From Paenibacillus tundrae (lineage in GTDB: Bacteria > Bacillota > Bacilli > Paenibacillales > Paenibacillaceae): a stretch of DNA of 64,000 nucleotides. Shown piece by piece: positions 52,054 through 63,183 of this stretch. Under the pieces are notes generated by a model that did no database searches, was not told where the DNA came from, and was given only the letters and a program-made list of their open reading frames with translations. Both the position numbers and the translations under genes were made by a program. Position 1 is the first letter of the stretch. Each line of letters starts with the position of its first letter. The stretch is from contig NZ_CP145605.1 of the NCBI RefSeq assembly GCF_036884255.1, positions 26,001 to 90,000 on the forward strand. The letters run 5' to 3'.

Positions 52054-52913
52054 CACTTACGCCAGTTATATATGAACGAACGTATTCCTTTGGCCCAGCG
52101 GAATTAAAACTCGGAGACCGGACATTAATTATGGGCATCTTGAACGTCACGCCTGATTCATTCTCCGATGGCGGGCGTTACAATCATGTTGACCTCGCTG
52201 TGGCTCATGCCATACAGATGATAGAGGACGGCGCTGATCTAATTGATATCGGTGGAGAATCCACGAGACCAGGCTCAGAGGTTGTGAATTCCGAGGAGGA
52301 ATTAAGCCGGATTATTCCGGTAATTAAAGCACTACACCAGCAAGCTCCACATATTCCGATATCGGTGGATACCTACAAGGCGGATGTAGCTCGGCAGGCT
52401 ATTCTGGCTGGGGCACATATCATCAATGATGTGTGGGGAGCCAAAGCGGATCCGGCTATGGCACAAACAGCGGCAGAGCTTGGTTGCCCTCTGATGTTGA
52501 TGCACAATCGACAAGAACGAGACTACTCTAATTATTTACAGGATGTCGTGCAGGATATCGAGGAAAGTGTGCAGATTGCCCTGAAGGCAGGTGTACATCA
52601 GGATCAGATTATCATTGATCCGGGAATCGGCTTCGTGAAGGATCTAAAGGAGAATCTCACATTGATGTCTTCATTAGCTATGCTGAACGAGCTAGGTTAT
52701 CCTGTTCTACTAGCAACCTCACGTAAGAGGTTCATCCAGAACACCTTGGGGGTTCAGGCCGATGATGCAGTAGAGGGGACAGCTGCAACTGTAGCTTTTG
52801 GCATTGCACAAGGCTGTCAGATGGTACGTGTCCATGATGTAAAATCAATTCGTCGGACGGTAGACATGTGTGATGCCATGTTATATGCATCTCCTGGCTT
52901 GCGAAGAAAATAA
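52050..52913 (+). CDS. folP: Dihydropteroate synthase
   Basis: The 287-residue TIM-barrel enzyme shows MGILNVTPDSFSDGGRYNHV, IDIGGESTRPGSEVV, the SVDTYKADVARQAI strand, and DPGIGFVKDLKENL, with the ATSRKRFI loop near the end. It joins p-aminobenzoate to 6-hydroxymethyl-dihydropterin and is the sulfonamide target. Its ATG overlaps the pabC stop. Confidence 0.95.
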   Translation: MTLTPVIYERTYSFGPAELKLGDRTLIMGILNVTPDSFSDGGRYNHVDLAVAHAIQMIEDGADLIDIGGESTRPGSEVVNSEEELSRIIPVIKALHQQAPHIPISVDTYKADVARQAILAGAHIINDVWGAKADPAMAQTAAELGCPLMLMHNRQERDYSNYLQDVVQDIEESVQIALKAGVHQDQIIIDPGIGFVKDLKENLTLMSSLAMLNELGYPVLLATSRKRFIQNTLGVQADDAVEGTAATVAFGIAQGCQMVRVHDVKSIRRTVDMCDAMLYASPGLRRK

Positions 52914-52971
52914 ATTGGCTGTGTAGCAACGAGTGCATGTTTTTTATTATAAAAAGATAGGCGGTTATATA

Positions 52972-53334
52972 ATGGATAGAATGGTGCTACACCGGATGGA
53001 GTATTACGGATATCACGGGGTATTTGAGGAAGAGCGGAAGCTTGGACAGCGTTATTATATTGATCTGGATATTGATATGGACTTGGGCGAGGCCGGACGT
53101 AATGATGACTTAACCAAAACAATTAATTACGCAGAGATTCATGAACTAGTGAAGCGTATTGTCGAGAATACTTCATTCCAGTTAATTGAAGCTTTAGGGG
53201 AGCATATTGCATCTTCTTTACTAGACACTTATACTATTATCAATGCATTGACAGTCAAAGTGACGAAGCCACATCCACCATTTGATATTCATTTTGGGGG
53301 CGTAACGGTAGAGCTTCGCCGCACAAGAAAGTGA
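52972..53334 (+). CDS. folB: Dihydroneopterin aldolase
   Basis: The 120-residue product has MEYYGYHGVFEEERKLGQRY, the catalytic glutamate and tyrosine, TINYAEIHELVKRIVE and VKVTKPHPPF, standard for FolB. It cleaves dihydroneopterin to 6-hydroxymethyl-dihydropterin and glycolaldehyde. The ribosome site (AGGCGG) is weak. ATG 52972 was preferred over an upstream GTG at 52933, which would add thirteen unrelated residues. Confidence 0.93.
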   Translation: MDRMVLHRMEYYGYHGVFEEERKLGQRYYIDLDIDMDLGEAGRNDDLTKTINYAEIHELVKRIVENTSFQLIEALGEHIASSLLDTYTIINALTVKVTKPHPPFDIHFGGVTVELRRTRK

Positions 53335-53343
53335 GAACCGATC

Positions 53344-53892
53344 ATGATTGCACATTCGACCTCTGATTCTTCAGAGGCTTATATTGCTTTGGGGGCCAAT
53401 TTGGGCGACCGAGAGCAGACATTGCTTGAAGCGTTAACGCTCCTGGATGTACATCCGCATATATCTATACTGCGCTGTTCCGCGCTCTATGAGACGGATC
53501 CTGTCGGGTATGTGGATCAGCCTGCTTTTCTAAATATGGCTATAGCTGTAACGACACAATTAACACCGGAGCAGTTGCTCACGGAATTATTAGATGTTGA
53601 GAATCGGCTTGGACGTGTTCGTGATATTCGTTGGGGTCCTCGTACCGTTGATCTGGATTTACTCTGGGTCGCTGGAGAGACGCGGGAGACCGAAGTACTT
53701 CAACTGCCTCACCCGCGCATGGGTGAACGTGCATTTGTGTTAGTTCCGTTGTCAGACGTTGTCATGAAGAATGAGCCTTCGGGCTTGTATGACTTTGTAC
53801 ATGCATCGTTGTCTGTTCTCGATGGAAAGGATGGAATACAGCTTTGGAAAACGTGCAATTGGCCAATCGAATCCGGGCATTCCGGAAGCTGA
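53344..53892 (+). CDS. folK: 6-hydroxymethyl-7,8-dihydropterin pyrophosphokinase
   Basis: The 182-residue protein has AYIALGANLGDREQTLLEAL, LYETDPVGYVDQPAFLNMA, LLDVENRLGRVRDIRWGPRT and VDLDLLW, the HPPK signature. It transfers pyrophosphate from ATP to make the FolP substrate. Its last 49 bases overlap the start of the small Xre gene in another frame. Confidence 0.95.
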   Translation: MIAHSTSDSSEAYIALGANLGDREQTLLEALTLLDVHPHISILRCSALYETDPVGYVDQPAFLNMAIAVTTQLTPEQLLTELLDVENRLGRVRDIRWGPRTVDLDLLWVAGETRETEVLQLPHPRMGERAFVLVPLSDVVMKNEPSGLYDFVHASLSVLDGKDGIQLWKTCNWPIESGHSGS

Positions 53893-54047
53893 AAGGTTTG
53901 ACACAACAAGAGCTTGCTTCAAAAACGCGCATCTCACTGGCGACGCTCGGAACCATTGAACGCGGCAATCGCAAAGTATCCGAACAGGAGCTGAATCGGA
54001 TTGCAGAGATGCTGGGGATTAGTGTATCGGAGATTAGAGGCGAGTAA
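53844..54047 (+). CDS. Small Xre-type helix-turn-helix regulator (yazB position)
   Basis: The 67-residue product is almost only an HTH_3 domain: LANRIRAFRKLKGLTQQELA, KTRISLATLGTIERGNRKVS and AEMLGISVSEI. It corresponds in place and size to B. subtilis yazB, whose role is unknown. The TTG start has a weak ribosome site and lies inside folK, so translation probably depends on ribosomes finishing folK. GTG 53853 is an alternative start. Confidence 0.8.
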   Translation: MENVQLANRIRAFRKLKGLTQQELASKTRISLATLGTIERGNRKVSEQELNRIAEMLGISVSEIRGE

Positions 54048-54249
54048 GTCATCACTACATGTGCTCTTGAGGGCATAACCATATAGAAATATCTTAATAA
54101 TCGTTGATTTTATATAGCGCTGTTGATTCGTATAGATTAATCATGATTAAACACCATGTGTACGAAATACTACCTGAATACAAATAACTGGAACATTACG
54201 GGGACTCAAGTAAGAGTCCTACGGTTTGATGAGGAGTGTAACGACGAAC

Positions 54250-55269
54250 ATGCTGAAAATTGGTGGCATTGAAATGAAAAACCAGGTCGTACTTGCGCCG
54301 ATGGCTGGTGTATGTAATCCGGCTTTTCGTTTGATCGCGAAGGAATTCGGAACAGGCCTCGTATGTGCGGAGATGGTGAGTGGTAAGGCCATCGTGCATG
54401 GCAATCAGCGTACACGTGAGATGCTGTTTGTTGATGAACGTGAGAAACCACTAAGCCTGCAAATCTTTGGAGGCGATCGCGATTCACTTATCGAAGCAGC
54501 CAAAATCGTGGACAAAGAGACGAATGCAGACATTATCGACATTAACATGGGCTGTCCTGTACCTAAAGTGACGAAATGTGATGCAGGTGCAAGATGGTTG
54601 CTTGATCCAAATAAGATCTACGAAATGGTCTCCGCTGTCGTGGATGCTGTTGAGAAGCCGGTAACGGTTAAGATGAGGATCGGCTGGGATAGTGAACATA
54701 TCTTTGCGGTGGAGAATGCACTTGCGATTGAACGTGCTGGCGGTCAAGCGGTAAGTGTGCACGGAAGAACACGGGAGCAGCTCTATACAGGTACGGCAGA
54801 TTGGTCACACATTAAGGATGTAAAAGAGGCTGTCTCGATCCCGGTAATTGGGAATGGCGATGTATCTTCACCGGAGGATGCCCGTCGTATGTTAGATGAA
54901 ACGGGATGTGACGGCGTGATGATTGGTCGTGCTGCCTTGGGGAATCCATGGATGTTATACCGTACGATTCAATACTTAAGCACAGGTGAATTACTCCCTG
55001 ACCCGAATGGTGAGGAGAAGATTCGTGTTGCAATTCTGCATATGGATCGCCTGATTGCATTGAAGAACGAGACGGTTGCTGTACGGGAGATGCGTAAACA
55101 TCTAGCTTGGTATCTGAAAGGACTGAAAGGTTCTGCTAGGATCAAAGATATCATTATGGAAGGTACCAAACGTGATGAGATGGTACAAATTTTGGAGGAT
55201 TTTGTAGGTAGACTGAAGTTGGAAGGTAACCTAGAAACTGAACCCGTTGCAGCAGGCAATGCATCCTAA
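54250..55269 (+). CDS. dusB: tRNA-dihydrouridine synthase
   Basis: The product of about 339 residues is an FMN barrel: VVLAPMAGVCNPAFRLIAKE, DINMGCPVPKVTKCDAGARW with the catalytic cysteine, VSVHGRTREQLYTGTADW, IPVIGNGDVSSPEDA and GVMIGRAALGNPWM. It reduces uridines in tRNA D-loops. It matches B. subtilis yacF/dusB just after folK-yazB. ATG 54250 lies 14 bases after GAGGAG. A GGACTC/GAGTCC hairpin (about 54200-54219) precedes it. Confidence 0.94.
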   Translation: MLKIGGIEMKNQVVLAPMAGVCNPAFRLIAKEFGTGLVCAEMVSGKAIVHGNQRTREMLFVDEREKPLSLQIFGGDRDSLIEAAKIVDKETNADIIDINMGCPVPKVTKCDAGARWLLDPNKIYEMVSAVVDAVEKPVTVKMRIGWDSEHIFAVENALAIERAGGQAVSVHGRTREQLYTGTADWSHIKDVKEAVSIPVIGNGDVSSPEDARRMLDETGCDGVMIGRAALGNPWMLYRTIQYLSTGELLPDPNGEEKIRVAILHMDRLIALKNETVAVREMRKHLAWYLKGLKGSARIKDIIMEGTKRDEMVQILEDFVGRLKLEGNLETEPVAAGNAS

Positions 55270-55310
55270 ACTCGGATTGTAAAACGTTTACAGATATAAG
55301 GGGCGTAACA

Positions 55311-55339
55311 TTGACTTTTCGAGACCGTTCCCCTATAAT
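55311..55339 (+). promoter_or_regulatory. Promoter of greA
   Basis: TTGACT (55311-55316) and a perfect TATAAT (55334-55339) with a 17-base spacer give a leader of about 170 bases. The leader holds a TTCTCCGGAGAA palindrome near 55400, but no ORF with a good start. Confidence 0.85.
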
Positions 55340-55516
55340 TTCACAGTATAAATTCGCCATGTGCGTCATAAGGTTAGTGCATCAGGAGGACGTTCTGTTT
55401 CTCCGGAGAACTTCATATAGTTTCTAAGATGTATGTGGGCGGAGCTCTGTGAACAAACGGCATGGATTCCGTTGCCATGCAATCAAATTATTCCCATGAC
55501 AGGAGAATCGGTTGAG

Positions 55517-55993
55517 ATGAGCGATAAGGAAGTTATCCTTACACCAGAAGGACTCAAGAAGCTGGAAGAAGAACTGGAAACACTAAAATCAGTGAAGCGC
55601 CGTGAAGTGGCTGAACGGATCAAAGTAGCCATCGGTTATGGAGATATCAGTGAAAACTCCGAATATGAAGATGCTAAGAATGAACAGGCTTTTATTGAAG
55701 GTCGTATCATTACATTGGAGAAATTGCTGCGTAACGCTCGAATCATTAACAGCGACGAGATCGACACAGATGCTGTAAGTATCGGTGCAACCGTTACTGT
55801 AGAAGATCTCGAGTTCGGTGATATCACAGAATATACGATTGTAGGAACTGCGGAATCTAATCCGCTTCAGAACAAAATTTCGAACGAAAGCCCTGTTGGT
55901 AAAGCAATTTTGGGCAAGAAAAAAGGTACAGTTGTTGATGTGAGTGTACCTGCTGGCGTAATTCAATATAAAATTGTAGATATTAAAAAATAA
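55517..55993 (+). CDS. greA: Transcription elongation factor GreA
   Basis: The 158-residue protein has the N-terminal coiled coil ([20 protein letters not shown]; the acidic tip around [20 protein letters not shown]) and a C-terminal FKBP-like domain ([35 protein letters not shown]). It stimulates RNA polymerase to cleave backtracked RNA. ATG 55517 follows AGGAGA. The frame is open to 55433, but the added residues do not belong to GreA. Confidence 0.95.
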   Translation: MSDKEVILTPEGLKKLEEELETLKSVKRREVAERIKVAIGYGDISENSEYEDAKNEQAFIEGRIITLEKLLRNARIINSDEIDTDAVSIGATVTVEDLEFGDITEYTIVGTAESNPLQNKISNESPVGKAILGKKKGTVVDVSVPAGVIQYKIVDIKK

Positions 55994-56025
55994 TCATAGC
56001 AATGAAGCAGTAGGACACGAAAGAC

Positions 56026-56050
56026 AAAAGCTTCCTTAGGGAAGCTTTTT
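56026..56050 (+). terminator. Terminator after greA
   Basis: AAAGCTTCC and GGGAAGCTTT make a stem with a three-base loop, followed by T residues. lysS begins 60 bases later. Confidence 0.75.
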
Positions 56051-56104
56051 CATCATATGAGGGTGACACCTCTGAGAATGTCTGCAATGTAAATAAGGAG
56101 ATGA

Positions 56105-57625
<1,521 letters not shown>

Positions 57626-57631
57626 TAGAGG

Positions 57632-57837
57632 TTGTTCAAAAAGTTCGCTTTTGATTACGAAGGATGCCTAACAGCATCTCAGCATCGAAGATGGGATTCA
57701 GCCGAAATAAGTGGAGGCTTACGAAGTTTGTTTCCGTAGGAAACAATGTAGTTGCTCACGTAGTTTGCCTACGCTCCGCTACTCCATTTCTATCTTCATC
57801 CCATCTTCTCGGTACTGAAAACCGCCCTTTTTGAACA
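57632..57837. repeat. 206-bp palindromic element with terminal inverted repeats
   Basis: TGTTCAAAAAGTTCGC (57633-57648) and CCGCCCTTTTTGAACA (57822-57837) are inverted copies (13 of 16). Inside, GAAGATGGGAT and ATCCCATCTTC also pair, and TTTGTTTCC/GGAAACA lies near the centre, so the whole element can fold on itself. No ORF is present. The ends recur as a compact palindrome at 13434-13460. Confidence 0.6.
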
Positions 57838-57873
57838 CGCACTAATATGGAACGTGCTATGCGTTCATAATAG

Positions 57874-57918
57874 AAGAGGAACCTGCCGTTCAGTTTAAGC
57901 TGAGGCAAGTTCCTCTTT
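57874..57918 (+). terminator. Terminator-like hairpin before ktrB
   Basis: AAGAGGAAC-TGCC pairs with GGCA-GTTCCTCTT, with an inner CAG/CTG hairpin, followed by only a short T run. It probably ends lysS transcription. Confidence 0.75.
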
Positions 57919-58058
57919 AGGTTTACATAGAAGGATCGTTAGAGCGAAGGAAACATCATGAAATGATAATTTCTTGGGCCTCATATGAAGATGAAGCTAG
58001 CTCTACCAAGACTTTTACCGTTCACCATGCTTGTATTTTGTTAAAAGAGGTGCCCTTC

Positions 58059-59396
58059 ATGAAGTTCAGGCTTCACTTCCCTAAATTTCTATCCCCTCCG
58101 TTGATTCTGGTTGGTGGTTTTATACTTATCATCTCCATCGGTACAATTTTGCTAATGCTTCCAATCTCTAATCAGAGCGGCGAGCACCTGGCATTTATCG
58201 ATGCGCTGTTTACGGCTACCTCTGCGGCATGTGTGACCGGACTGGTTGTTGTAGATGTTGGGACAACCTTCAATTTATTTGGTCAGATTATTATAATGGT
58301 GCTCATGCAACTCGGTGGACTTGGATTTATGACCATCGCCACGTTGTTTGCATTGGTTATGGGTAAGCGCATCTCACTTCGGGATAGGTTACTGCTCAAA
58401 GAGGCCATTAACGCGGATAGTATGGAGGGTATTGTACGTATCATCCGTAAGGTGCTGATTTTCTCTTTTACCATTGAGGGAGTAGCGGCAATTATACTGG
58501 CGCTGCGCTGGGCAACAGAGATGCCTGTTATGCAGGCTGCATACTATGGAGTGTTTCATTCGGTCTCCTTGTTTAATAATGGCGGGTTCGACCTATTTGG
58601 TAACAGCTTTCAGTATTATAGGGGCGACTGGTTGTTTAACCTAACAGCCTCTATCCTTGTCATCTCGGGTGGACTCGGCTTTGTAGTTCTGAATGATCTA
58701 TTCGAATATCGCAAACGCCGCCGTTTGTCCCTACAATCCAAGCTGGTGCTATCCGTATCGGGTGCGCTGATTGGGATCGGAGCGATTGTCCTATTTATCT
58801 TTGAATTCACCAATGGACATACGTTGGCACCGCTGAATTGGAGTGAGAAGATATATGCGGCCATATTCCAATCAGTGTCGACCCGCTCCTCAGGTACGAG
58901 TACCATTGATATTACGGAGATGAGACAGGCGACGCAGTTCTTTTTCATTCTATTAATGTTTATTGGGGCATCACCAGGATCAACGGGTGGTGGGATCAAA
59001 ACGACAACATTTTTAATTATGATCGGCGCCGTATATGCCATGATTCGTGGAAATAAAGATATTGTGTTCTTCCGTCAACGTGTTCCGAAGGAACTTCTTA
59101 TGCGGGCATTGACCATTATTATGGTTTCCTTAATCATCTTCATGGTCGTTGTCATGCTGTTATTGACGACAGAGGATGCGCCGTTTCTCGCGCTTATGTT
59201 TGAGGCCGCCTCGGCAATTGGAACAGTTGGACTTTCGGTGGGTGTTACTCATGAATTAACCGATTGGGGCAAAATTATTATTACATTTACGATGTTTGTT
59301 GGCCGTATTGGGCCGTTAACGATTGCTTATGCGCTTCGTCCGCGCAAAGAGAAGAAACTGTATCGTCATCCAGAAGGACGAATCATTATCGGATAA
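58059..59396 (+). CDS. ktrB: KtrB/TrkH-type potassium (sodium-coupled) transporter subunit
   Basis: The product of about 445 residues has four pore repeats with selectivity-filter glycines: TSAACVTGLVVVDVG, NNGGFDLFG, SPGSTGGGIKTTTF and SAIGTVGLSVG. This places it in the SKT family next to B. subtilis KtrB/KtrD. Such pores need a cytosolic RCK subunit (KtrA or KtrC), but none is encoded here. ATG 58059 follows AGAGGTG at good distance; the frame is open to 57963. Confidence 0.9.
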   Translation: MKFRLHFPKFLSPPLILVGGFILIISIGTILLMLPISNQSGEHLAFIDALFTATSAACVTGLVVVDVGTTFNLFGQIIIMVLMQLGGLGFMTIATLFALVMGKRISLRDRLLLKEAINADSMEGIVRIIRKVLIFSFTIEGVAAIILALRWATEMPVMQAAYYGVFHSVSLFNNGGFDLFGNSFQYYRGDWLFNLTASILVISGGLGFVVLNDLFEYRKRRRLSLQSKLVLSVSGALIGIGAIVLFIFEFTNGHTLAPLNWSEKIYAAIFQSVSTRSSGTSTIDITEMRQATQFFFILLMFIGASPGSTGGGIKTTTFLIMIGAVYAMIRGNKDIVFFRQRVPKELLMRALTIIMVSLIIFMVVVMLLLTTEDAPFLALMFEAASAIGTVGLSVGVTHELTDWGKIIITFTMFVGRIGPLTIAYALRPRKEKKLYRHPEGRIIIG

Positions 59397-59402
59397 GGAA
59401 AG

Positions 59403-59476
59403 AAACCGTCAGACAAGTGGTGTAGCCGCTGTTAGAGATAACAGGGCATTTAACCAATATGTCTGACGGTTTTTTC
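59403..59476. terminator. Bidirectional terminator between ktrB and the TetR gene
   Basis: AAACCGTCAGACA and TGTCTGACGGTTT are perfect inverted copies with a loop of nearly 40 bases that itself has short pairs. T runs flank it on both strands, so it can end ktrB and the convergent TetR gene. Confidence 0.8.
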
Positions 59477-59501
59477 GATTTACATCGCATAACGTATTTA
59501 G

Positions 59502-60104
59502 TCACGACTCTTGTGAATCGCATAAAGAGGCAAGATGTAATGTGAGGATGTCATCCATAACCTTCGCATTCATTGATTCAGGTCTGAGTATGGCGTGAAT
59601 GGCTAATCCATCGACTAGTGCATACAATCGTTCGATCTCAAGTTCTACGTTTAGGTCGGAGTTTGTTAACCCAAGCTCCATCAGATGAGTGATGACATAA
59701 GCAGCCATCCGCCGGAGTTCGTTATAGACATTATCCGCAAGCGACTTGAGCGCCGGATCTGTTTTGGATTTTACAGTAAAAGCGAACCATACCTCCATCT
59801 CTGCAAATTTCTCGTCTGTATTAGGCAAGAGTTCTAATAATATCTTCTTCATATCCTCCAGTGGAGGACCTGTGAGTGACATCTGATGATATCGGTGCGT
59901 GACTCGTTCAGATACCAGATTCATAGCATATAGGAGCAAATCGGATTGCGTAGAGAAATAATGACGCATTGAACCTGTAGATAGGTTAGCTTCTTTTGCA
60001 ATATTACGAACAGAGGTATGCTCCATACCATCCCTGCGTATAACGCGCCATGCCGCTTCCGCAACAAGAAGGCGTTGTTTATCGTGATCAACTATTTTAG
60101 GCAT
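59502..60104 (-). CDS. TetR-family transcriptional regulator
   Basis: The 200-residue protein has a TetR HTH (HTSVRNIAKEANLSTGSMRH followed by YFSTQSDLLLYAM) and a helical ligand domain resembling the BetI/YvdT kind of C-terminus (VELEIERLYALVDGLAIHAI). The ligand is unknown. It is divergent from the membrane gene at 60194 with an 89-base gap that holds candidate operators, so it probably represses that gene and itself. Confidence 0.85.
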   Translation of the reverse strand: MPKIVDHDKQRLLVAEAAWRVIRRDGMEHTSVRNIAKEANLSTGSMRHYFSTQSDLLLYAMNLVSERVTHRYHQMSLTGPPLEDMKKILLELLPNTDEKFAEMEVWFAFTVKSKTDPALKSLADNVYNELRRMAAYVITHLMELGLTNSDLNVELEIERLYALVDGLAIHAILRPESMNAKVMDDILTLHLASLCDSQES

Positions 60105-60136
60105 GTCCTAATTATATCACTGTTGCTTATTATAAT

Positions 60137-60175
60137 ACAATCGTGTTAAATTGTTTTTAGTACACAAGTGTTAAA
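60137..60175. promoter_or_regulatory. Candidate TetR operator: two 14-bp direct repeats
   Basis: ACAATCGTGTTAAA (60137-60150) and ACACAAGTGTTAAA (60162-60175) agree at 11 of 14 positions with a 25-base pitch. The second contains the palindrome ACAC-AA-GTGT. They lie in the divergent gap. Confidence 0.45.
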
Positions 60176-60193
60176 AAGGAGGGGGGTAAGGAA

Positions 60194-60742
60194 TTGATTG
60201 GTTATTTTATTATAGGGTGTGAGATTGCCTTCTGGGTGTTTGTGGCTGCGGGATTGAGTGTGCGATATCTACTTGGGATGAAGAGAACGGGAATCGCTCT
60301 TCTCATGGCAACACCTATAGTGGATGTATTGTTATTGGTGGCGACGGTCATGGATCTTCAACGTGGAGCAACTGCGAGTACGATCCATGGTATAGCGGCG
60401 ATCTATATAGGTGTGAGTATAGTCTATGGTCATCGCATGATTGCTTGGGCGGATCGGTACTTTCTCTATTGGTTCAAAGGCGGGGATAATCCCCGAGGTC
60501 AGAAGGTCTATGGCAGGGAGCATGCCAATCGTGAGATCCAGGGATGGTTCAGGCATCTAGCTGCTTGGTGTATTGGCTGTTTGTTTCTATATATCATGAT
60601 TCTGTGGATTGGTGATGCAGAGCGGACAGAAGCATTCACAGGACTTATTAGAATTTGGGGAATGATATTAGGGATCGATTTTATTATTAGCTTCAGCTAT
60701 ACGTTATGGCCACGAAAGATACCCCTTGAGAAAATGAAGTAA
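60194..60742 (+). CDS. Membrane protein of unknown function under likely TetR control
   Basis: The 182-residue product has about five hydrophobic segments: IGYFIIGCEIAFWVFVAAGL, IALLMATPIVDVLLLVATVM, IHGIAAIYIGVSIVYGH, WCIGCLFLYIMILWIG and WGMILGIDFIISFSYTLWP. It resembles the uncharacterised B. subtilis YmcC group as I recall it, but I am not certain. TTG 60194 follows AGGAGGGGGG. No catalytic motif stands out. The divergent TetR gene suggests induction by a small molecule. Confidence 0.75.
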   Translation: MIGYFIIGCEIAFWVFVAAGLSVRYLLGMKRTGIALLMATPIVDVLLLVATVMDLQRGATASTIHGIAAIYIGVSIVYGHRMIAWADRYFLYWFKGGDNPRGQKVYGREHANREIQGWFRHLAAWCIGCLFLYIMILWIGDAERTEAFTGLIRIWGMILGIDFIISFSYTLWPRKIPLEKMK

Positions 60743-60772
60743 TCTTGTTAGCGTGATCTAGAGATCTAAAGA

Positions 60773-60818
60773 GAGGTTCGATAAGAGTTTAATCTTATAC
60801 ATGACATCTTCGAACCTC
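60773..60818 (+). other. Stem-loop after the membrane gene
   Basis: GAGGTTCGA (60773-60781) pairs with TCGAACCTC (60810-60818), and TAAGA/TCTTA pairs inside. There is no T run, so termination here is uncertain. The following 60819-60950 holds nothing recognisable. Confidence 0.5.
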
Positions 60819-60952
60819 AAATACTCATAAAGATAACTTTGGAGAACTATTGATGTATATTCCTGAGTATAGGGCGGGAAGTATAATATTTGTGTTTGTA
60901 GAGGGAGCTTAGTGTGTTTACATCTTATTTTAAAATTTTCTCCAAAAAAAGC

Positions 60953-60981
60953 TTGCGTTCTAAATCTGTACATGGTATATT
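60953..60981 (+). promoter_or_regulatory. rRNA promoter P1
   Basis: TTGCGT (60953-60958) and TATATT (60976-60981) are separated by 17 bases. Confidence 0.6.
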
Positions 60982-61062
60982 CTAATTCCGGCCAAGAAAA
61001 CACGAGAAACACGGTGCGGCAAGCAAACAAAGTGAGCTTCGAAAGAAACTTAAAAAAAGAGC

Positions 61063-61091
61063 TTGCAAAGTTGGTTTGGATGTGATAAGAT
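61063..61091 (+). promoter_or_regulatory. rRNA promoter P2
   Basis: TTGCAA (61063-61068) and TAAGAT (61086-61091) are separated by 17 bases, 110 bases after P1, like the tandem P1/P2 arrangement of B. subtilis rrn operons. Confidence 0.75.
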
Positions 61092-61134
61092 ATAAAAGTT
61101 GCTGACGAGAACGAATGTCGGCACTGAAATAAGT

Positions 61135-61165
61135 TTGATCTTTGAAAACTGAACAACGAGTGAGT
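61135..61165 (+). promoter_or_regulatory. boxA-like antitermination site and 5' strand of the 16S processing stalk
   Basis: TTGATCTTTGAAAACTG (61135-61151) matches the Bacillus rrn boxA region. The overlapping segment 61145-61165 is complementary at 20 of 21 positions to 62937-62957 downstream of 16S. Confidence 0.75.
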
Positions 61166-61290
61166 AACGATCTTGCTTGCAAGATCGACGCTGAGAAATC
61201 GTACATGTCTTTGGACTGGATGGTTTCGAAGCACAATTGAGATTTTTAATCTCGTCAGATTCAAAATGAGCTAATCGCTCTTTTCAATAC

Positions 61291-63183
<1,893 letters not shown>

